Below are positions 33,301 through 47,288 of a stretch of 64,000 bases of DNA, piece by piece. The notes beneath the pieces were generated by a model that was not told the origin of the DNA, did not search any database, and saw only the letters and a program-made list of their open reading frames with translations. Source of the DNA: Blasia pusilla (lineage: Eukaryota; Marchantiophyta; Marchantiopsida; Blasiales); the NCBI GenBank assembly GCA_050084515.1, contig CM114274.1:27466001-27530000 (forward strand), in the 5' to 3' direction. The position numbers and the translations under genes are program-made. Numbering within the stretch: position 1 is the first letter of the stretch; each line of letters begins with the position of its first letter.

Positions 33301-36300
33301 ACGTTTCAAGTGACATAATTGAGTACCTCAACAACTACCACCTGCCATACAGGTCTGTAAAAGTTTTGAAGGCTACCCGTAAAATACCTACCATGAAACC
33401 GTATGGCCGGTTTCTTTAATTTAACAAATAATCAGTCCCGCCCGCCGTTATTGTCCCTACTTCTTCATAGCCTTTCCCGGTAGTTATTACGTTCCGCCTG
33501 TCTACTTCACTTTGCAAACGACACTCATAGATTCACCGTCCTCCGGTCCCCTTCGCCATTTTCCAAATCCGATTCCCGAACGATGTATCGTTCACTCATC
33601 AGTAGTTCACTTTGCAACGATCTGCTGCTGTGGTTGCTCGTCCGACCTATCTGCGGCGACGGACGAGACCGTGTGGAGCCTGTGAAGCAAGTACCTCCGC
33701 GATCGAACGAAAGACAATGAGTAATCCTACCCAGCAACTTCACAAGTGCACGTCGCGCGAGAACTGAATGTTTGGTCTCTGCGTACAGTTGAAACTTCAG
33801 TCGCCTTGAATCTTGTTTACCGGTAACACTCGGCTCATGTCCACGGTGAAACCTGGGGCCCAACGTAACATAACTACACTCGTGAAAAATGATTAGGGGG
33901 AATATTGTCACAGTTAAAACTTATTAATTAGCTGATAGGAGAATCAAATATTACCGCGAAAATTAGCCGGCGAAATCCGCCCGGCAGCCAGCGAGAGCTC
34001 GCAAACCTACTTCCCTGGCCGTAGCGGTGAACTGCGGATAGAATGATGCTTTTCCAATCCAATTGATTGGCCTGAAACTGGCCGTGTATCACCACGCATC
34101 TGCATCTGGATCACGCATGAGGTGAGGGCGTCAGGAGTCAGGCACCCTCTCTCTGCTAGATCGCACGGGAAACGTAAAAAATCTTGCGGTGTTAAGGACT
34201 CGGGAAGGGACGTTGGGAACGTCGGAAGCGCTAGTAATGGGACGCCAGGATATCCTAGGTATGTGCCCTCCCGAGCGTTTGGAGAGAGAGGGAGAAGACC
34301 CAGTAATGTCACCCAAATGTCACTGGGATTCCCCTCTCTAACCTGTAACGCCGAAGGTCGTAACTACGGCAAACTAGCTTTCCACGTAATTAGTGAGACT
34401 CTCCGCCCCACACAGCTGTGCAGGTGATTCCTTCGATGTTGACTGGGCCGATGCACTCACCGGATTTTTATTGGCTATGTGTAGTGTGTGCATTCTGCCG
34501 TCCTCCACTCTCCAGTGGCGTGGAGTCTGCTTTTTGGTTAGGACTGGTCCGCTTCTTCTTCCTAGAGATTAAGACGGTCGAGGGGGTTTTCTCTCCTTGG
34601 CCTCTTACGAAGCCTTTGTCTTCTTCTTGTTGGCGATCGGGCCGCATTCGGATTAGAATATTAAAAAAGAATCCGTCTCTTGGCAAATTGCAAGCTCTGC
34701 TTTTGGGACTGAAGGGTCACTGACAGCCAGATAGTTACCTAGGCGGGTCCGAGGGGGTTTCATTCTTGTCCTTTTTCGACGATCACATCTCCAGTGAGAA
34801 ATGTAGAAAATCACGTCGTATGAGGAAACCGACTCGAAAAGTGTGGGGACAGCACCCACTCCTACCTACCCTAGCGTAGCTTGACAGATATGTTCTTTAT
34901 GGACCGTAAAATAGCATGTGTTCTCTTGTAAGGAAACATTCTTCTGCTGACCGACTTCAGGGAATTCAGAAACAGTAAGGTGGCTTTCCGATCAAAGGAA
35001 GAGCATAGCGCCGGGCAACTAACTATATTGTACACACGCATTCCGCTGTTGCTTTCCTTGCGCCTGCGTCGCTGCCAGGCCTACGCTTATGAGAATCCTG
35101 ACATGAGGGGTCACGGACCTCCCACCACGTCGCCGAAGATGGGCTCTACCTCCGACACCCCTCATCTCGGCCACCACCACCACCACCACCACCCCCCCGT
35201 CTGGACACCCACCCATCCAGTAGTATCTTGCTTAGATCAACCACGATGGCTTTCCTCCCTAGCAAGTGTTGATTGTGGGACCTACCCTAACCATTCTCTA
35301 CTAGGGCAGGTTTCTCGTGGACAAGACACCAATTGGTTAGATGGCATGTAATTTTTTTCACCATGGACTGTGTCAGGGCGGACGGTGGTGTCGGTGTACG
35401 CCCACTTACCAGACTCCTGGCTCCTTTCGTCCGTCCGTCCGTCCGGTACGAGCCGGGGAAGAATGCCGGAAACTATTGTCTGCACCGGTGCTTTTCTTTG
35501 TCCTCTTCTTCCCATCGTCACGAATCTCGATTCCTCCTTTCACACTTACACGTCCGAATCTTCAACCGATACCAACAACTAGTTAGTTCCAGAGATACTA
35601 CAGCGAGATCGGCTCTCGATTCGCAGATGCCCGCCCTCTTTCCCATGGTCCGCACTGGAATAATTAGAGAGGATAAGGATGGTTATCTCTAACTTTCGGT
35701 GGTATTCCCGATGGGGATAGCCAGTACATGTCCCGGGCAACTCTTCTGCTCGCATCTGAGGACATGATAGAGTGCTTAAACGGGATGCAACCACGTCGAC
35801 TCCCCAGGGGTTCCACACTGTCCTTAAGACTTCGATCTTTCATGAGTTCCGTGGGCATTCAGCTTTAGGGAATACCCCTAGAGGAAACGTAGTATTGTCG
35901 GCACTGGCGATTCGTGAAGAGTCAGTGCAGTCACTATCGAATTCGCAAATTTCTCCACAAACTCGACGGCCATTAAGTTCCGACGAATATTCGCTGCCGC
36001 GATCACGGCATCTACGAAGAGCAAGACGGTAGAAGTGTATCGCTATATCTCTCACATGTGTACCAGTTAATGGACTCCCAATTGGAAGTCGATACACTGT
36101 GTACATTCTCCTCGCACTGTTAGCTTTAAATTTTCTTTCTCCAGCAGTCGAATTTATCGCCGTATTTCAGCAGTCATTCATTCCTGGACCAAGTTAGGTG
36201 TTAGATCGGCTCGAATTCCGACTTCCAGGCACTCCCAGTTCTCTGCGAGGCTCAAACAAGCTGAATGGGATTATGGGACATACCAGCATAGAATTGACTA

Positions 36301-39300
36301 TCCTTGCGATTCAGAGTTCAAACAACACGAACAGACACTTGTACTGAAGGAATGATGATGATGATGATGTACGATACATTACCGTACAGGAACCTTCCAT
36401 CATGACTATTAATCTAATCTGTGAGTGTACGTAAAACACCACAACACAGATTCTAGCGTCTTCATCAGGATGGATATAAGATTATTCTGGAAACTCAAGA
36501 GAAGAGAGTGAAAAGCTGTCCGGATGTTGAAAGACGTCGCCTGCGGCGATATCTATTTGACTCGACGGATGGAAGAAAATGGGCACAACATTCTCCATCA
36601 TTAGAGAGTTTGGATTGAAAGTAGCCATGGGGAGTATCTAGAAATTCTCAAAGCAATCATAACGAGCTCACGAACCATCACACTAAAATCCGACTCAGAA
36701 TATTTCATTCCATGAGTTACTTCGCAGCTCTACTATACTCAAGAGCATAAGTCGGAAAGCTCCAACTTCGATATAGTACAACGGAACTGTTCTACGACCG
36801 TTTTTTTTCTAAAACGTCATACACCAATGTACTCCATCGATTTCCTCTTCCTTAATAATCTGATTTTAAGCACTGGTGGGGCTGAACACAACTCACGAGG
36901 ACTTTCAAAGAAGTCCAGGACGAATTGTGCATGAATCGTACGTAATCAGAGAGGAAAAGGAGAGGGTGTCCTCGCAGCTTCAAAAGTCGATAAATCTGAT
37001 ATGGTCAAAAAGGCTGCAGAAACTGTCCTTTCGATGGCTTCAACGACAATTCTAAGATTCAAGACTGTTGTATGATATTTGTGCATAATGCGAAAATGAT
37101 AAACGAAGTAGGAAACTCTCCAGACGAATCGTGTCCACTGAAGCTCCCCGAGAGGCCGTACCTTAAACTTGTGTGCAATAAAAATCACTGTCAGTTGGCA
37201 TCGCATGCTGCTGATGAGACATTAACAGTGACTTTCACTCCCAAGAGCAACGTTTAAATATCACACGACGAGGTTTTGATACAATTGGAGAATCTGGTAC
37301 ACGCGTGCAAGAGGGGAAACGAATTAAAACTACGTCAATTGACACCAACACCTATTGGGAAGTTGAAGTCACCCGGATAGAAACCCCACAAGAAAACACG
37401 TATCTGTGTGCGGTTCAAAGACGTCTCACAGGCACGCATTGGGTGGATGATAGCAACAGACAGGACTGACTCCACGATTTTCTAGAGAAAAAGGTCTTGG
37501 AAAAGTCGTCCGAACTACACATCACCACAATGACAGATGTACAACAGTGTCACAATCCGGTCCGGTCGTTTCACGACAGGCCATACTTGCTACAGGTGCA
37601 AAACATGGTCCCATGGATTCAGTAACAAATATGACCTCACAGGGACGGAAAATTACCAAGGATACTGCTCCACCGTCGAACCACTAACAGCAAGTTCCTG
37701 TGCTTCTCAAAGCGAGCGACGCACGCGTAAACACATCGTTGTCCAAGACGCGGTGAAACCCGCTGAGACGGCCGATTTCCGAAGACACGAGAAACTCTCA
37801 GATCGGAGCCTTTTCGGGTCTTTTAGTCGACCGAAATCCTCATTTGAGCTCGCTCATCGATCCTGGATCGCTCCGCTCGGCCAACAGGCAATGGCATCTA
37901 CTGCGTTATGTTCGCTTGTGAGCGAGGGCCTCTGCGCACATAAACGACGGCCGGGAGACCAGCAAGGCCAGCAAATCAACACAGTACGGTGGGCCCGTCC
38001 ATCGAGAGAACCACCTGGACGGGTTCAGATCTGGGAGTTTCGAAGGACGCGGTACTACTGGCGCAACCAGCCAAAACACCATCCCGCGAGCCCCTCGGAA
38101 TGATCGGGACATCCGAGCAGGAGTTAGAAACCGATGCACAGGCATGGTCCAGACTCCAGGAAAGTTAGTAAAGACCAATTCCCCTCTACCCACCTACCTT
38201 AGACAGAGCAGAGCGAGTCACGACCGGACGCTGGCGCAATTGATTTTGCTGAAACCTCATGGTGGCCTCCACAGAATGTAAGGAGTAGAAGTAGTACCTA
38301 ATAATCGGTTCGGACTCCGGAGGGAAGGCATATGGCGAAATAATCTGCCGAGAAAAGACCCGACGGTGTAAGCAGTAGGAGATCACCATGTTGGAGACTC
38401 GCAGATGCACGTGCAAGAGACGTCTCTCGTCGGTTTCGGGTCTCTTTTGATGTACACGTTGCCCGTAGTACGGAAGTGGCGGCTGCTGTAGGTACTGCTC
38501 ACGCTCATCATTGGGGTACCCCACCGCTGGAGAGCTCTGACGCATTCGTGTCGTCTTAGCCGGACTTTAAGAGCAGGAACTGGGCCCAGCGGGACCCATG
38601 TACTCCACCATGAGGACACCCATGAGGACAATTTGCAATAAACCGGCACCAGCAGTCAACGATACCGGCAGTGAGCTACCGCCTGTATTCTGTGATCTTA
38701 ATTGATTCTTCACTGATTCTTCAGCCGGGAGGAGTTAAGGGACAAGAGCTTCCGAAAGAATCGGCACGCGTCCTATACGGCCACATGGCGTCCCCCAAAT
38801 CGCTTACATTCTGCCAACATCATGCAATGATGCGCACCGCGCGCTCCTTCTCCGTATGGCGGCGGTATTATGATGATGCTGAGTCTTCCAATAGCTCTCC
38901 CATGTATATACGCCCGCCCACATGGTATCCTCTAAACAAGCTGCCACGCTTGCACCGTTGGCGACGTGAGGGTTGCAGGCTCAGTGCACCGCTAGCGGCG
39001 TCCCCTCATCCTCCTCCTGCTCATTCATACATTAAGGATCCCATCTATGGTCGCTCGAATACATGGGCCCATGTTCCCTCGATGTGAAATACATGCTCGT
39101 TTAAACATCGTTTAGTGCATCCTATGACAGTCTCGTCCGTCGTGTGAGTATCGGATACCTGCGCGACCCTTCACCGTCAGATCTCTGACGGCCTTCACAT
39201 GGTCCCAGTCCCCAACAGTAGACTCGCCGCTGCTTCACATGGCCCTCTGTGCGCTCCCTCCCCTTCCCTTCCCTTCCCTTCTGAAGTTCACCCGTCCCCT

Positions 39301-40640
39301 TTTAACCCGTTCCCGGATTGAAGTTATCCCTTCTCCGTGCGCCCGTCCCCTTTTAACCCGCCACCGGGTCGAATCTATCGTAGATTCTCGGCGTAAACAG
39401 GCGATCAGTACAGAATCATCGCCGGACTCCCGACCTGGACTCTCATTTTTTTCTGGGATCTGGGAACATGACCATGAAAGGAATTGAATGGGAATGATTT
39501 TTCTTTCGTAACCTGGAAAGGCAGTCATGAGTTTCGATCTCGTCCTCCTCTCATCAATGCGCCTCTCATCATGAGAAAAGGGGAATCAGCTGGGGAGTCG
39601 GGACAAGTACAACTGCAGGCATTAGAGCGTGTGAATGACATCGCTGTTTCAACGAGTGGTGATGTCATCCTCCTCATCAACGTCTGCGTCCAGCCCGATT
39701 TACCCCACATGGCGCATTTTGTTGCAGCGATGAGGCGTCGTGTTTCCCGGCCGCTCCCGTCCGTCGATGTAGTCGTCAGTTGGTGACATCTAACGGTCAC
39801 GTCCTCCGGCTTCCGTGACCCTCGCTTTTGAAACCGGCGACTCTGACCGCCCCTCGCCGGGGCCTTAGGGTCGGCTACTGCCGGCGTTCTTTGTAAAGCC
39901 GGCCGAGGAAATCCAGAAATACCCGATAGAAAACTGGGAACTGAGGAAAACCTCCAATGAAAAAGGAGGGTTGTTTTTTTCTCAAATCTCAAATTTATCG
40001 GCACGTACCCGAACGTCGCCGGCCCGGCCTTTTGGTCGGTCGGCCATGAGCCGGTGACTCTCCAGCAGCGCCAGGACTGGGCTGCGGCTCTCACTCACTC
40101 CGTCGCTCTCAATGAACGGGGAGATCCGGCGTTACGAGTAATCGTGGCCGGCTAAAATCAAAAATTTCCGATTCAATCCAAACTCGTCGGGGAAAAACTG
40201 CCAGGTTTTGGGGAATTCTTTGTAAACGTATCTGGAAAACCGGTTGGAAATCTAAATTTATCCGTCCGGGCTCTGGAACACCGGTTCTGTACCGGTTCTC
40301 GTGAAAGAAGTCCCCGGACTATGGACTCGCTCTTCGACGGGCGCTCAGTCGCCACCGTGGCGAGAACTGGAAGCCGCGCACCGGTCATATCTCAACAGTG
40401 GGTGAACTACACGATCTCCCGGTGGAGGCGGAGGAGGTGAAAGATCCGGAGAACTTTGGCATACTACCCTTCGCACCGTACGTAAATGCCAAAATTATCG
40501 GCACAGTCACCTTCATTCATTCTGTTATGTTACTGTCACCATATTTGACTGATTACGAATCTGTATGCAGTATTTTTCGGATTCACTTGTAACCTGTACT
40601 GGCACAAACCGGTGAGCGAAAGGTCACATCGAACGGTTCC
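33301..40640. other. Higher-GC low-copy interval without recognisable genes
   Basis: The longest frames are 188 codons plus (37537-38103) and 189 codons minus (39525-40094); neither contains a motif I can name. Simple repeats include a CCA tract (35171-35193), short GTCC repeats near 35430 and an ATG tract near 36355. CCCGTCCCCTTTTAACCCG occurs twice, about 53 bp apart, near 39291 and 39344. Confidence 0.35.
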
Positions 40641-40645
40641 CGATT

Positions 40646-41094
40646 TTGCCGCAAATCATTGAGTGGTGAAAGAACTTTTCACGCAGTGCTGGCAGTCTCC
40701 TTTCCCGCTTCTTGCGCGCAGCGCCAAATATGCTCCGATCGCCCGGCGTTCCGCCGTGTTTCCGGCTAGTAGATCCTCCCGTGCTCACGTCTAAATTTAG
40801 CCGAGTCACGGGTCAAATCCCGCGGGACCTGCGCGACTAGCCCATCAAAGTGCGTAGTTATGAGTGACTAGATACCACTGGGCCTGTATTTGGAGCGCCG
40901 GACTCCTTGAAGTCCCCCGACGTGTACTGTAGTCGGCTAGGGGAGGGAGTACACACCCCCAGTTCTGTATCGCAGTCGCGCTTGAGGCTCGCGACAGAAA
41001 GAATTGTGAACAAGTAGCCCATCCAATTCCTCCGCATGAGCACACGAAAACGAGTAAACAATGTAGGCGTGGGCATCACAACGTGTGTTTCTCT
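40646..41094 (+). repeat. Left arm of a large inverted repeat, about 449 bp
   Basis: From GCAAATCATT to GTGGGCATCACAACG. The reverse complement of 46579-46997 aligns along its whole length with many substitutions and some indels. Well-kept blocks are AACTTTTCACG, AGTCTCCTTTCCCGCTTCTTGC, CTAAATTTA, CCTGCGCGACTAGC and AATGTAGGCGTGGG. No coding frame is shared. Confidence 0.85.
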
Positions 41095-44000
41095 TCTAAA
41101 TAGAGTTCGCAATGAATGCTCCTATGATTTAAAGGATATGGGTGAGGAGTTACATGGCAGGCAGTTCCCGTCGGGTAAGGCAAAACGAAACCACTAAAAA
41201 AGTTTTAAACAAAGTTTATTATTAAATATTATACCTTCCATGGGGCTTTCTCTCTTCGACGTATAAATTCTTCGGGAGGCTTCTCAGTCTTTGGATCGCA
41301 GAGAATTTTCCATGCATGGTTTCCAGGGTTTTTCTGGACAAGGTATTTGTACATGTACATTTATCTTCCTAGGTAGACTTCATTTCTGTATGTCGCGATT
41401 TTCAAATATTGCGTCGGGAATCTCGAGACTCGACTGACGAGAATTCTCAGAGAGCGGCACTCACCCTATCCCTCATCCCTCAGAGTTGAGTCACTGGAGT
41501 GACCACAAGATGCACTTGTAGATGATCTGCATCTCAAATACTCAAGGGCGGAGAGCTTTAATTACAAAGTTCGCCTCACGAGCTTCAACAATGATGTTGG
41601 AATTATAGACGAGTTATATGGGTATACATAATGGATATTCAATGGCTCCAATCAATGAGCATCAATCTTTTATTTAAAGCGGACATCAATACCACTATGA
41701 TTGACGAGAAGGTGATCACCTCCCTTCTCATCCTAACCAAACAAATCATCAAAACGAAGGAAGACACGAGGGAAGAGCAACGATCTTCACATTTTTCGTA
41801 CGGGCCCCATACGCTATAACGTGCATCCTCACCTTCACGCTGACATCGCCTACAACATGGTCACTATTTCAAAAAAATCAATTCAGGCACCTTGAGATGT
41901 CCGAGGAAGGAAGGCAACGTGGAGCCTATCTCAAATTGTTATTATTAAAAGGATGATTTCTGGATTTTCAACTCCTCTTTTTGGCATGGTATAAGGGGAA
42001 AACATTTTTCTTAAAACGCGGTGCGTACATACATAGGCATACACTAGTAGGTGCCCGTGCCCCTCACCGAACAGTCCTCCTTCTCCTTGTAGTTTCACGA
42101 CTTTAGTTTTATGGAACAATCCCGTAAGGACAGGTGTCCTATAGGGAGATTTTTTTTCCCTTGAGACATGTAGATAGTGTGCCCGTATATGATGAGAATA
42201 AAGCTTTATAGTGCCTGTGTATTATGTTCAACGCAACCGAAATGGGAAATAACCCACCGAATAATCAAAACATAATAAGAGGGCCCATCAATCAATATTC
42301 GAAACTCCTTTGAGGAATCGACTGAGATGACAAACTGCTGATTAATAATTTTCTCAGACCCCTGACAAACATAGGAGATGGAGCCAAACGAGTTAGGAGT
42401 ATTAAGCTTGGGAGTTTCTCACTATTAAGCTTAACAATTCTAAGGCTTACCCATTCTCAACCAACCCCTAAATAGGACGGACGTCTTTTTTTCCTCAACT
42501 TCTTAATACTCTCTTCCGTTATCAAGCGACGGATTTGATTGACAATTTCTATATAATTATATTTGGTTCTCCAAGGCCTACACGAGGAGACCTCTGTCTT
42601 CGAAGTGCACGTGCTCTACGCGATAAGAGCGAGGACGCAAGTTTCAGGCTCTGGAGATGGTAGAGACACTGCTTTAAAATCGTTTTAAACTAAGAGGATA
42701 AGGGAAGAGAACTAATTGGTTGGAAGCAATGTAATGATAGTAAACATTAAAAAGTTTCGGTGGTGAAGATTTGATTTGTACACTTTATTGTCTCCAGTGA
42801 AATGTGGTCTACTTTTGGGGGCAGACACTGCTCCTAAACGACGATTAGGACCTGTTTTATGAAGTGGTAACGCAGTCTCGCATGTCCCGGTAGTTTCCGT
42901 AAAGAGGTCCTCCATACTTAGCGGCATCGCACCTAACGTGGCAGGACTAAAGTCGATAGGTTGTGCTAACGCTGATCATTTTCGAATTCTGTATACTGAA
43001 GTGGTCTTCGGAAAACTCTAGTGAAAGGGGAAATAACCGCTTTACCCCAAAAAAAACTTAGCCCGAGATTCTCTTCGGATGGCTGAGGACGATTAGAAGA
43101 GGCCTTCCTAATTCGCTCTTCCTAATTCTATCCTCATGTTGTGGTACACGTTGAATTAACGGTCAAGTTTTAGCGACCCACGCCATCGCCCTTCTTCCGA
43201 TGACCCGAAGGAATCCTACCTTTTCAATCCCCGCCCCAAATCCGTCAAATTTAGCCGTGCGCACCTCCTGCCATGATTGACAATCCCCCAGTTGCAGAGC
43301 GTGCTCTAACTAGCCATACTCCAACTTACCCCTCCGCTACCGTCTTCACACGACTGTCCATACCATGGCAAGTCGTCCAGCGTTCGTCGGAACTTCCTCC
43401 CGTCCGGTGGCGTCGGGCCGCCGGCGGTCCACCGGTGAGCAGTAAGTTGTGTAGGAAAGAAAAAGATTTTGCCGTCATCGCAATCGCAATCTTATCCTCC
43501 GGATGCAAGAATTTCGGGAGTTTTTGGAACTAACCCGTTGATCCCTTGGTTTGAAAGAACCTACGCACAAACGGGGTCACGGACGAGGAAATCGAAGCTC
43601 CCTAGGGAGAATCGATAGTGTAATGAGGGAATATAGGGATGCTTTTTCCCGATGGAGATTGAAGGAACGTCGTACGTCCTCTTGTCTACCGAAGGTCTCT
43701 GGTGGGCAGCAGCAGAAGCATCTATAGCAGAAAGGACAGCCATAAACCGAGCGTCAGTGGGATGAGTAGTACAGGGAATCCCAAGGTCGCTTCCCCTGGG
43801 CCTAGCTAAGGGAGGGCGTAGAGTACCTGCCATGCAAGGGTCCCGGGACGGGGAGGAAGTCGAGGGACTCGGGAGTCGGGAGGGAAAGTTGCGACGAGAA
43901 ACATTCCGGTGCGTGGAGAAGGTGTGGCCCAAGTGTGTCCACGGGCGACGGGCCACAAGTGCTCATACGGATTATGGAACCGCCGCAGGTCCGTCCCAAC

Positions 44001-46578
44001 ATCCAGGGCCCGTGGGAAGGGATGGAAGGAAGGTGGAACAATTTCGGTGCTACAAGATGTCCTCTTGCACTGGCAGCACCTCGGTGACTAGGACTCCACA
44101 TCGATGTTCTATCGCTTTGTATTGAATGCAACCAAGTGTCAGCATATCACTTGATGGTAGATCGTTTGTCGCAAACGTGTGGACATTGCTGTAGCTCGCT
44201 GCCAAAACACATCACCTGAAAGGAGTTGACTATACTTTCCTACCCTCCTCTCTTTCAAAAGAGCTGGCCTTGAAGTTATTGGTAATAATTCACGACTGCC
44301 ACTTCAAACCATCAAAAGAACAAACCAACTTGTGTGTCATACCCGTCCCCAAACAAGGAGGAAGTGGTAACTGGTAACTCTACCAAATCCCTATGCGACC
44401 ATCAATTAGGGCTCACGATTAACTTATGCTAAGCTCACGCTTTGCTCATCCCCACTTGAGATTCACGATGGACATGATGTTTCAGGCGCGTTTCCTCGTT
44501 TCTTGACAAATCACAAAACCCGGTCAATTCTAGTAGTCTTCTCACCAAGATGGCTTCTAGAATTGCTCGATAGTTGCTAGATGGCGTGGGCGTAGGATAT
44601 GCATACTCTTGTCTTTTGTTCATTGACCTTTTCCGTCTCTTATGTAGGACGGAAGACTTTTCGTCCGTCTTCTTCTTTGCAAGTACCGGCCGTGATATCT
44701 GAAATCATATTCCGTTCTGAGCGATTCTTAGGGTTGTGAAACAACAATCCGGAACTCAGACTGGTGGAGATTTTCGCTCTTAAGGGGGGGGAGGAATAGG
44801 GGAAAAAAATCTCACTTGAGGCGCAAGTTGTATAGTCCAGATCATTTTAAGACCCTAGACACAAATCTGACGTAAGACGATGGACTTAAGATGTTAAGAT
44901 GCTCGGTCTTCAAACCAAGTTCGATATCACGAGGGGGACAAAGTGCGGACGTACGAGTCATAGCGAATGGATTCATTGTCTTCATTCCAAATGGACCTTA
45001 GAAAATCGGAAACCGTATCGAGGCTGGTCCATTCCATTCGCAACTTTCCCTCTTTGCTGCACCACATGCACACATATCATGCAGATGGCAACTTTTGTGG
45101 AGGTGGGGGGGGGCACCCAACCATCCGAGAAACGCCTCGTAACGCCGGTTGATGCCATCGTAAAATCTTGGCATCACTTCGCGAGATAGCAAAGCAAGGA
45201 ATCTTCACGGGTGCCGTCACGAGATGTGGTGAAGCAACCGATCCAGAAAGGTCTACTCCGAATTTGTTAGAGGTGGTCAGTCCCAAGCGCTAGCTGCTGA
45301 GAACATCACAATACGTCTCATACGCTATCAACTCTTCGCTACGTGCATCTCAAGATCAAGAGAATTCGAACACGATGGGAAGCGCAACTAATCTACCTTC
45401 AGGCCACTTAGGAGCCACGTGACGCGTCGGTCAATAGGTTGTACGCATAATGCAAGTTCACGGAGCGAAGATGATGGTGCCGCTTGAGAAAAGCTCTAGG
45501 GAAGACTTCTGGCCCGGAGAGCGCGTGATCGAGGATGTTGTCGTATTGGCAAGTTGCCTCGTCGGACGGGTGGATGGGAGATTCACTAGATGCTCCAACG
45601 AGTAACAAAATCATACCAAACCGTGTGAGCAGAATCCTAGAAACAGCCTTTCTGCACGCGAGTGCCTGGTTATGTGCCTCAAATCTAGAGGACCCATGAG
45701 TCAGCAGTGACGAAGTGCCGGGTATATCGCTTCACATCAATCTAAATGGTATTCCATCATACTCTCGACCGAAGCCTGAACGTGTTTTCCAGCGCGCTCC
45801 ACAACTCCGCTCTTTTTCATCGTCGTAGCCACATCCACCGACGTGACTCCGCAGAGTCACCGCAGTAACCTGTTTCCGGAGATAAACGCTTACTGCGCGG
45901 CGCGCTCGCCCATCTCTCCTCAGTGAACCTGCTCTCACGGCCCCAGGATATCCATTGGAAAGTTTTCTTTGACAGGTCTCGGGCGACCTCGTTCACTATC
46001 TTGCGCGGCTTGAAGAATGAGGCGACATCGGCAAACTTCGCTCATCAGGGAGGATTTTGAAGCCGAGAACGTGTTTACTGAGAAATTGGAGAAGGCTACG
46101 AGATTAAGAGGTTTCACGGAATTTATGGATCGCAGTAGAAATTGCCCCTAAGTACCATTACATTTGTACAGCCGATTATCGTACAGAACATAAAATCTAG
46201 AGATGGATCGTGGATCGTACGACCCTATCCAACAGCTAAAAGCCAAGTGACTGTTGAGCGATTCGTCGCAGCGGCAATACAACGCATGTTTCACTAAGTC
46301 TCAATGAAATGAATCTGCGCCGTTTGCTTTCGTACAGCCCCACACGAGTCGAACTCGATTCTTACCCGGATGCGATCACCAAGATCCCAAATCCGTCAGC
46401 GTTGAGCGATTTGAAAAATAAAGCCTAGATTGTGCTACTCAGGCATCCATCGAAGCCAACACTCGGTGCATCTCGATTTGTTTAGCCTAGCCGGTCGCGA
46501 ATGGTCTACCGTGGACCTCCTTACCCCATACCCTTGAATCATCGGTGTACTCATTCATGGAAGCGTCGGACTCGGTGA
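41095..46578. other. Interval between the inverted repeats, no gene recognised
   Basis: About 5.5 kb with frames of at most 131 codons (43561-43956, minus) and no transposase-like DDE, helicase or reverse transcriptase motif visible. If the flanking repeats are terminal inverted repeats, this would be a non-autonomous or heavily decayed element. Confidence 0.35.
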
Positions 46579-46997
46579 ACGTTGTGATTCCCACGCCTAC
46601 ATTGCATACATGCGCCGGATTTCGGCGCGCGACCCGGTGGGCTGCGCTGCTGCTTGTTCACAACGCTTTCTGTCCAGAGCCCTAAGCGCGACTGGTGGGG
46701 GCATGTGCTCCATCCTCAGGCTGACTACGGAACGGGTTCAACGAGTCCGACGCTCCAACTGCAGGCCAAGTAGCGTACCCTATCGCTCATAACTGGGCAT
46801 TTTGATGAGCTAGTCGCGCAGGGCCCACGGGATTTGACTCGTGACTTGGGTAAATTTAGATGTGAGTACGGGAACCTCCACGAACTGGGAAACTGGCAGA
46901 ATTCTGGGCGATCGTAAGCATTGCTGTTGTTAGCAAGAAGCGGGAAAGGAGACTGTCGACACTTCGTGAAAAGTTCCATTTAATGATTTGCGCAATA
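46579..46997 (-). repeat. Right arm of the large inverted repeat, about 419 bp
   Basis: Inverted partner of 40646-41094. Its outer end (AATGATTTGC at 46982-46991) lies about 300 bp downstream of the MADS-box stop codon at 47289 and may fall in or near that gene's 3' UTR. Confidence 0.85.
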
Positions 46998-47288
46998 TTT
47001 GAAAATGAATACATACAGAATCAAAGTCTGGGGAGATACTTGTCACTCCAAATATCTCCCCACCGCCCTCCTCTCCAAACCCCCTGCTGCGCGCGCCCCA
47101 CCTCCCCCCTCTCCTTCGATTCATCTCTCCTTCAATTGTAACCACTCGAGCAATTGTACGCACATTCTCTCGACAGATCTAGGTTTTACAAAATCCTAAA
47201 CATGGACAGAACTAAACTTTCTCAATCGCGAAACCACCAAACTAATTTTGCAACTGAAAGAATACGGAACACACTAAAGACCCCGGCG

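Noticed and set aside
37537-38103. 188-codon plus-strand frame, the joint longest in the window
   Set aside because: It has no motif, no conserved block and no supporting splice structure. Frames of this length occur by chance in GC-richer DNA, and a 189-codon minus frame at 39525-40094 is equally uninformative.
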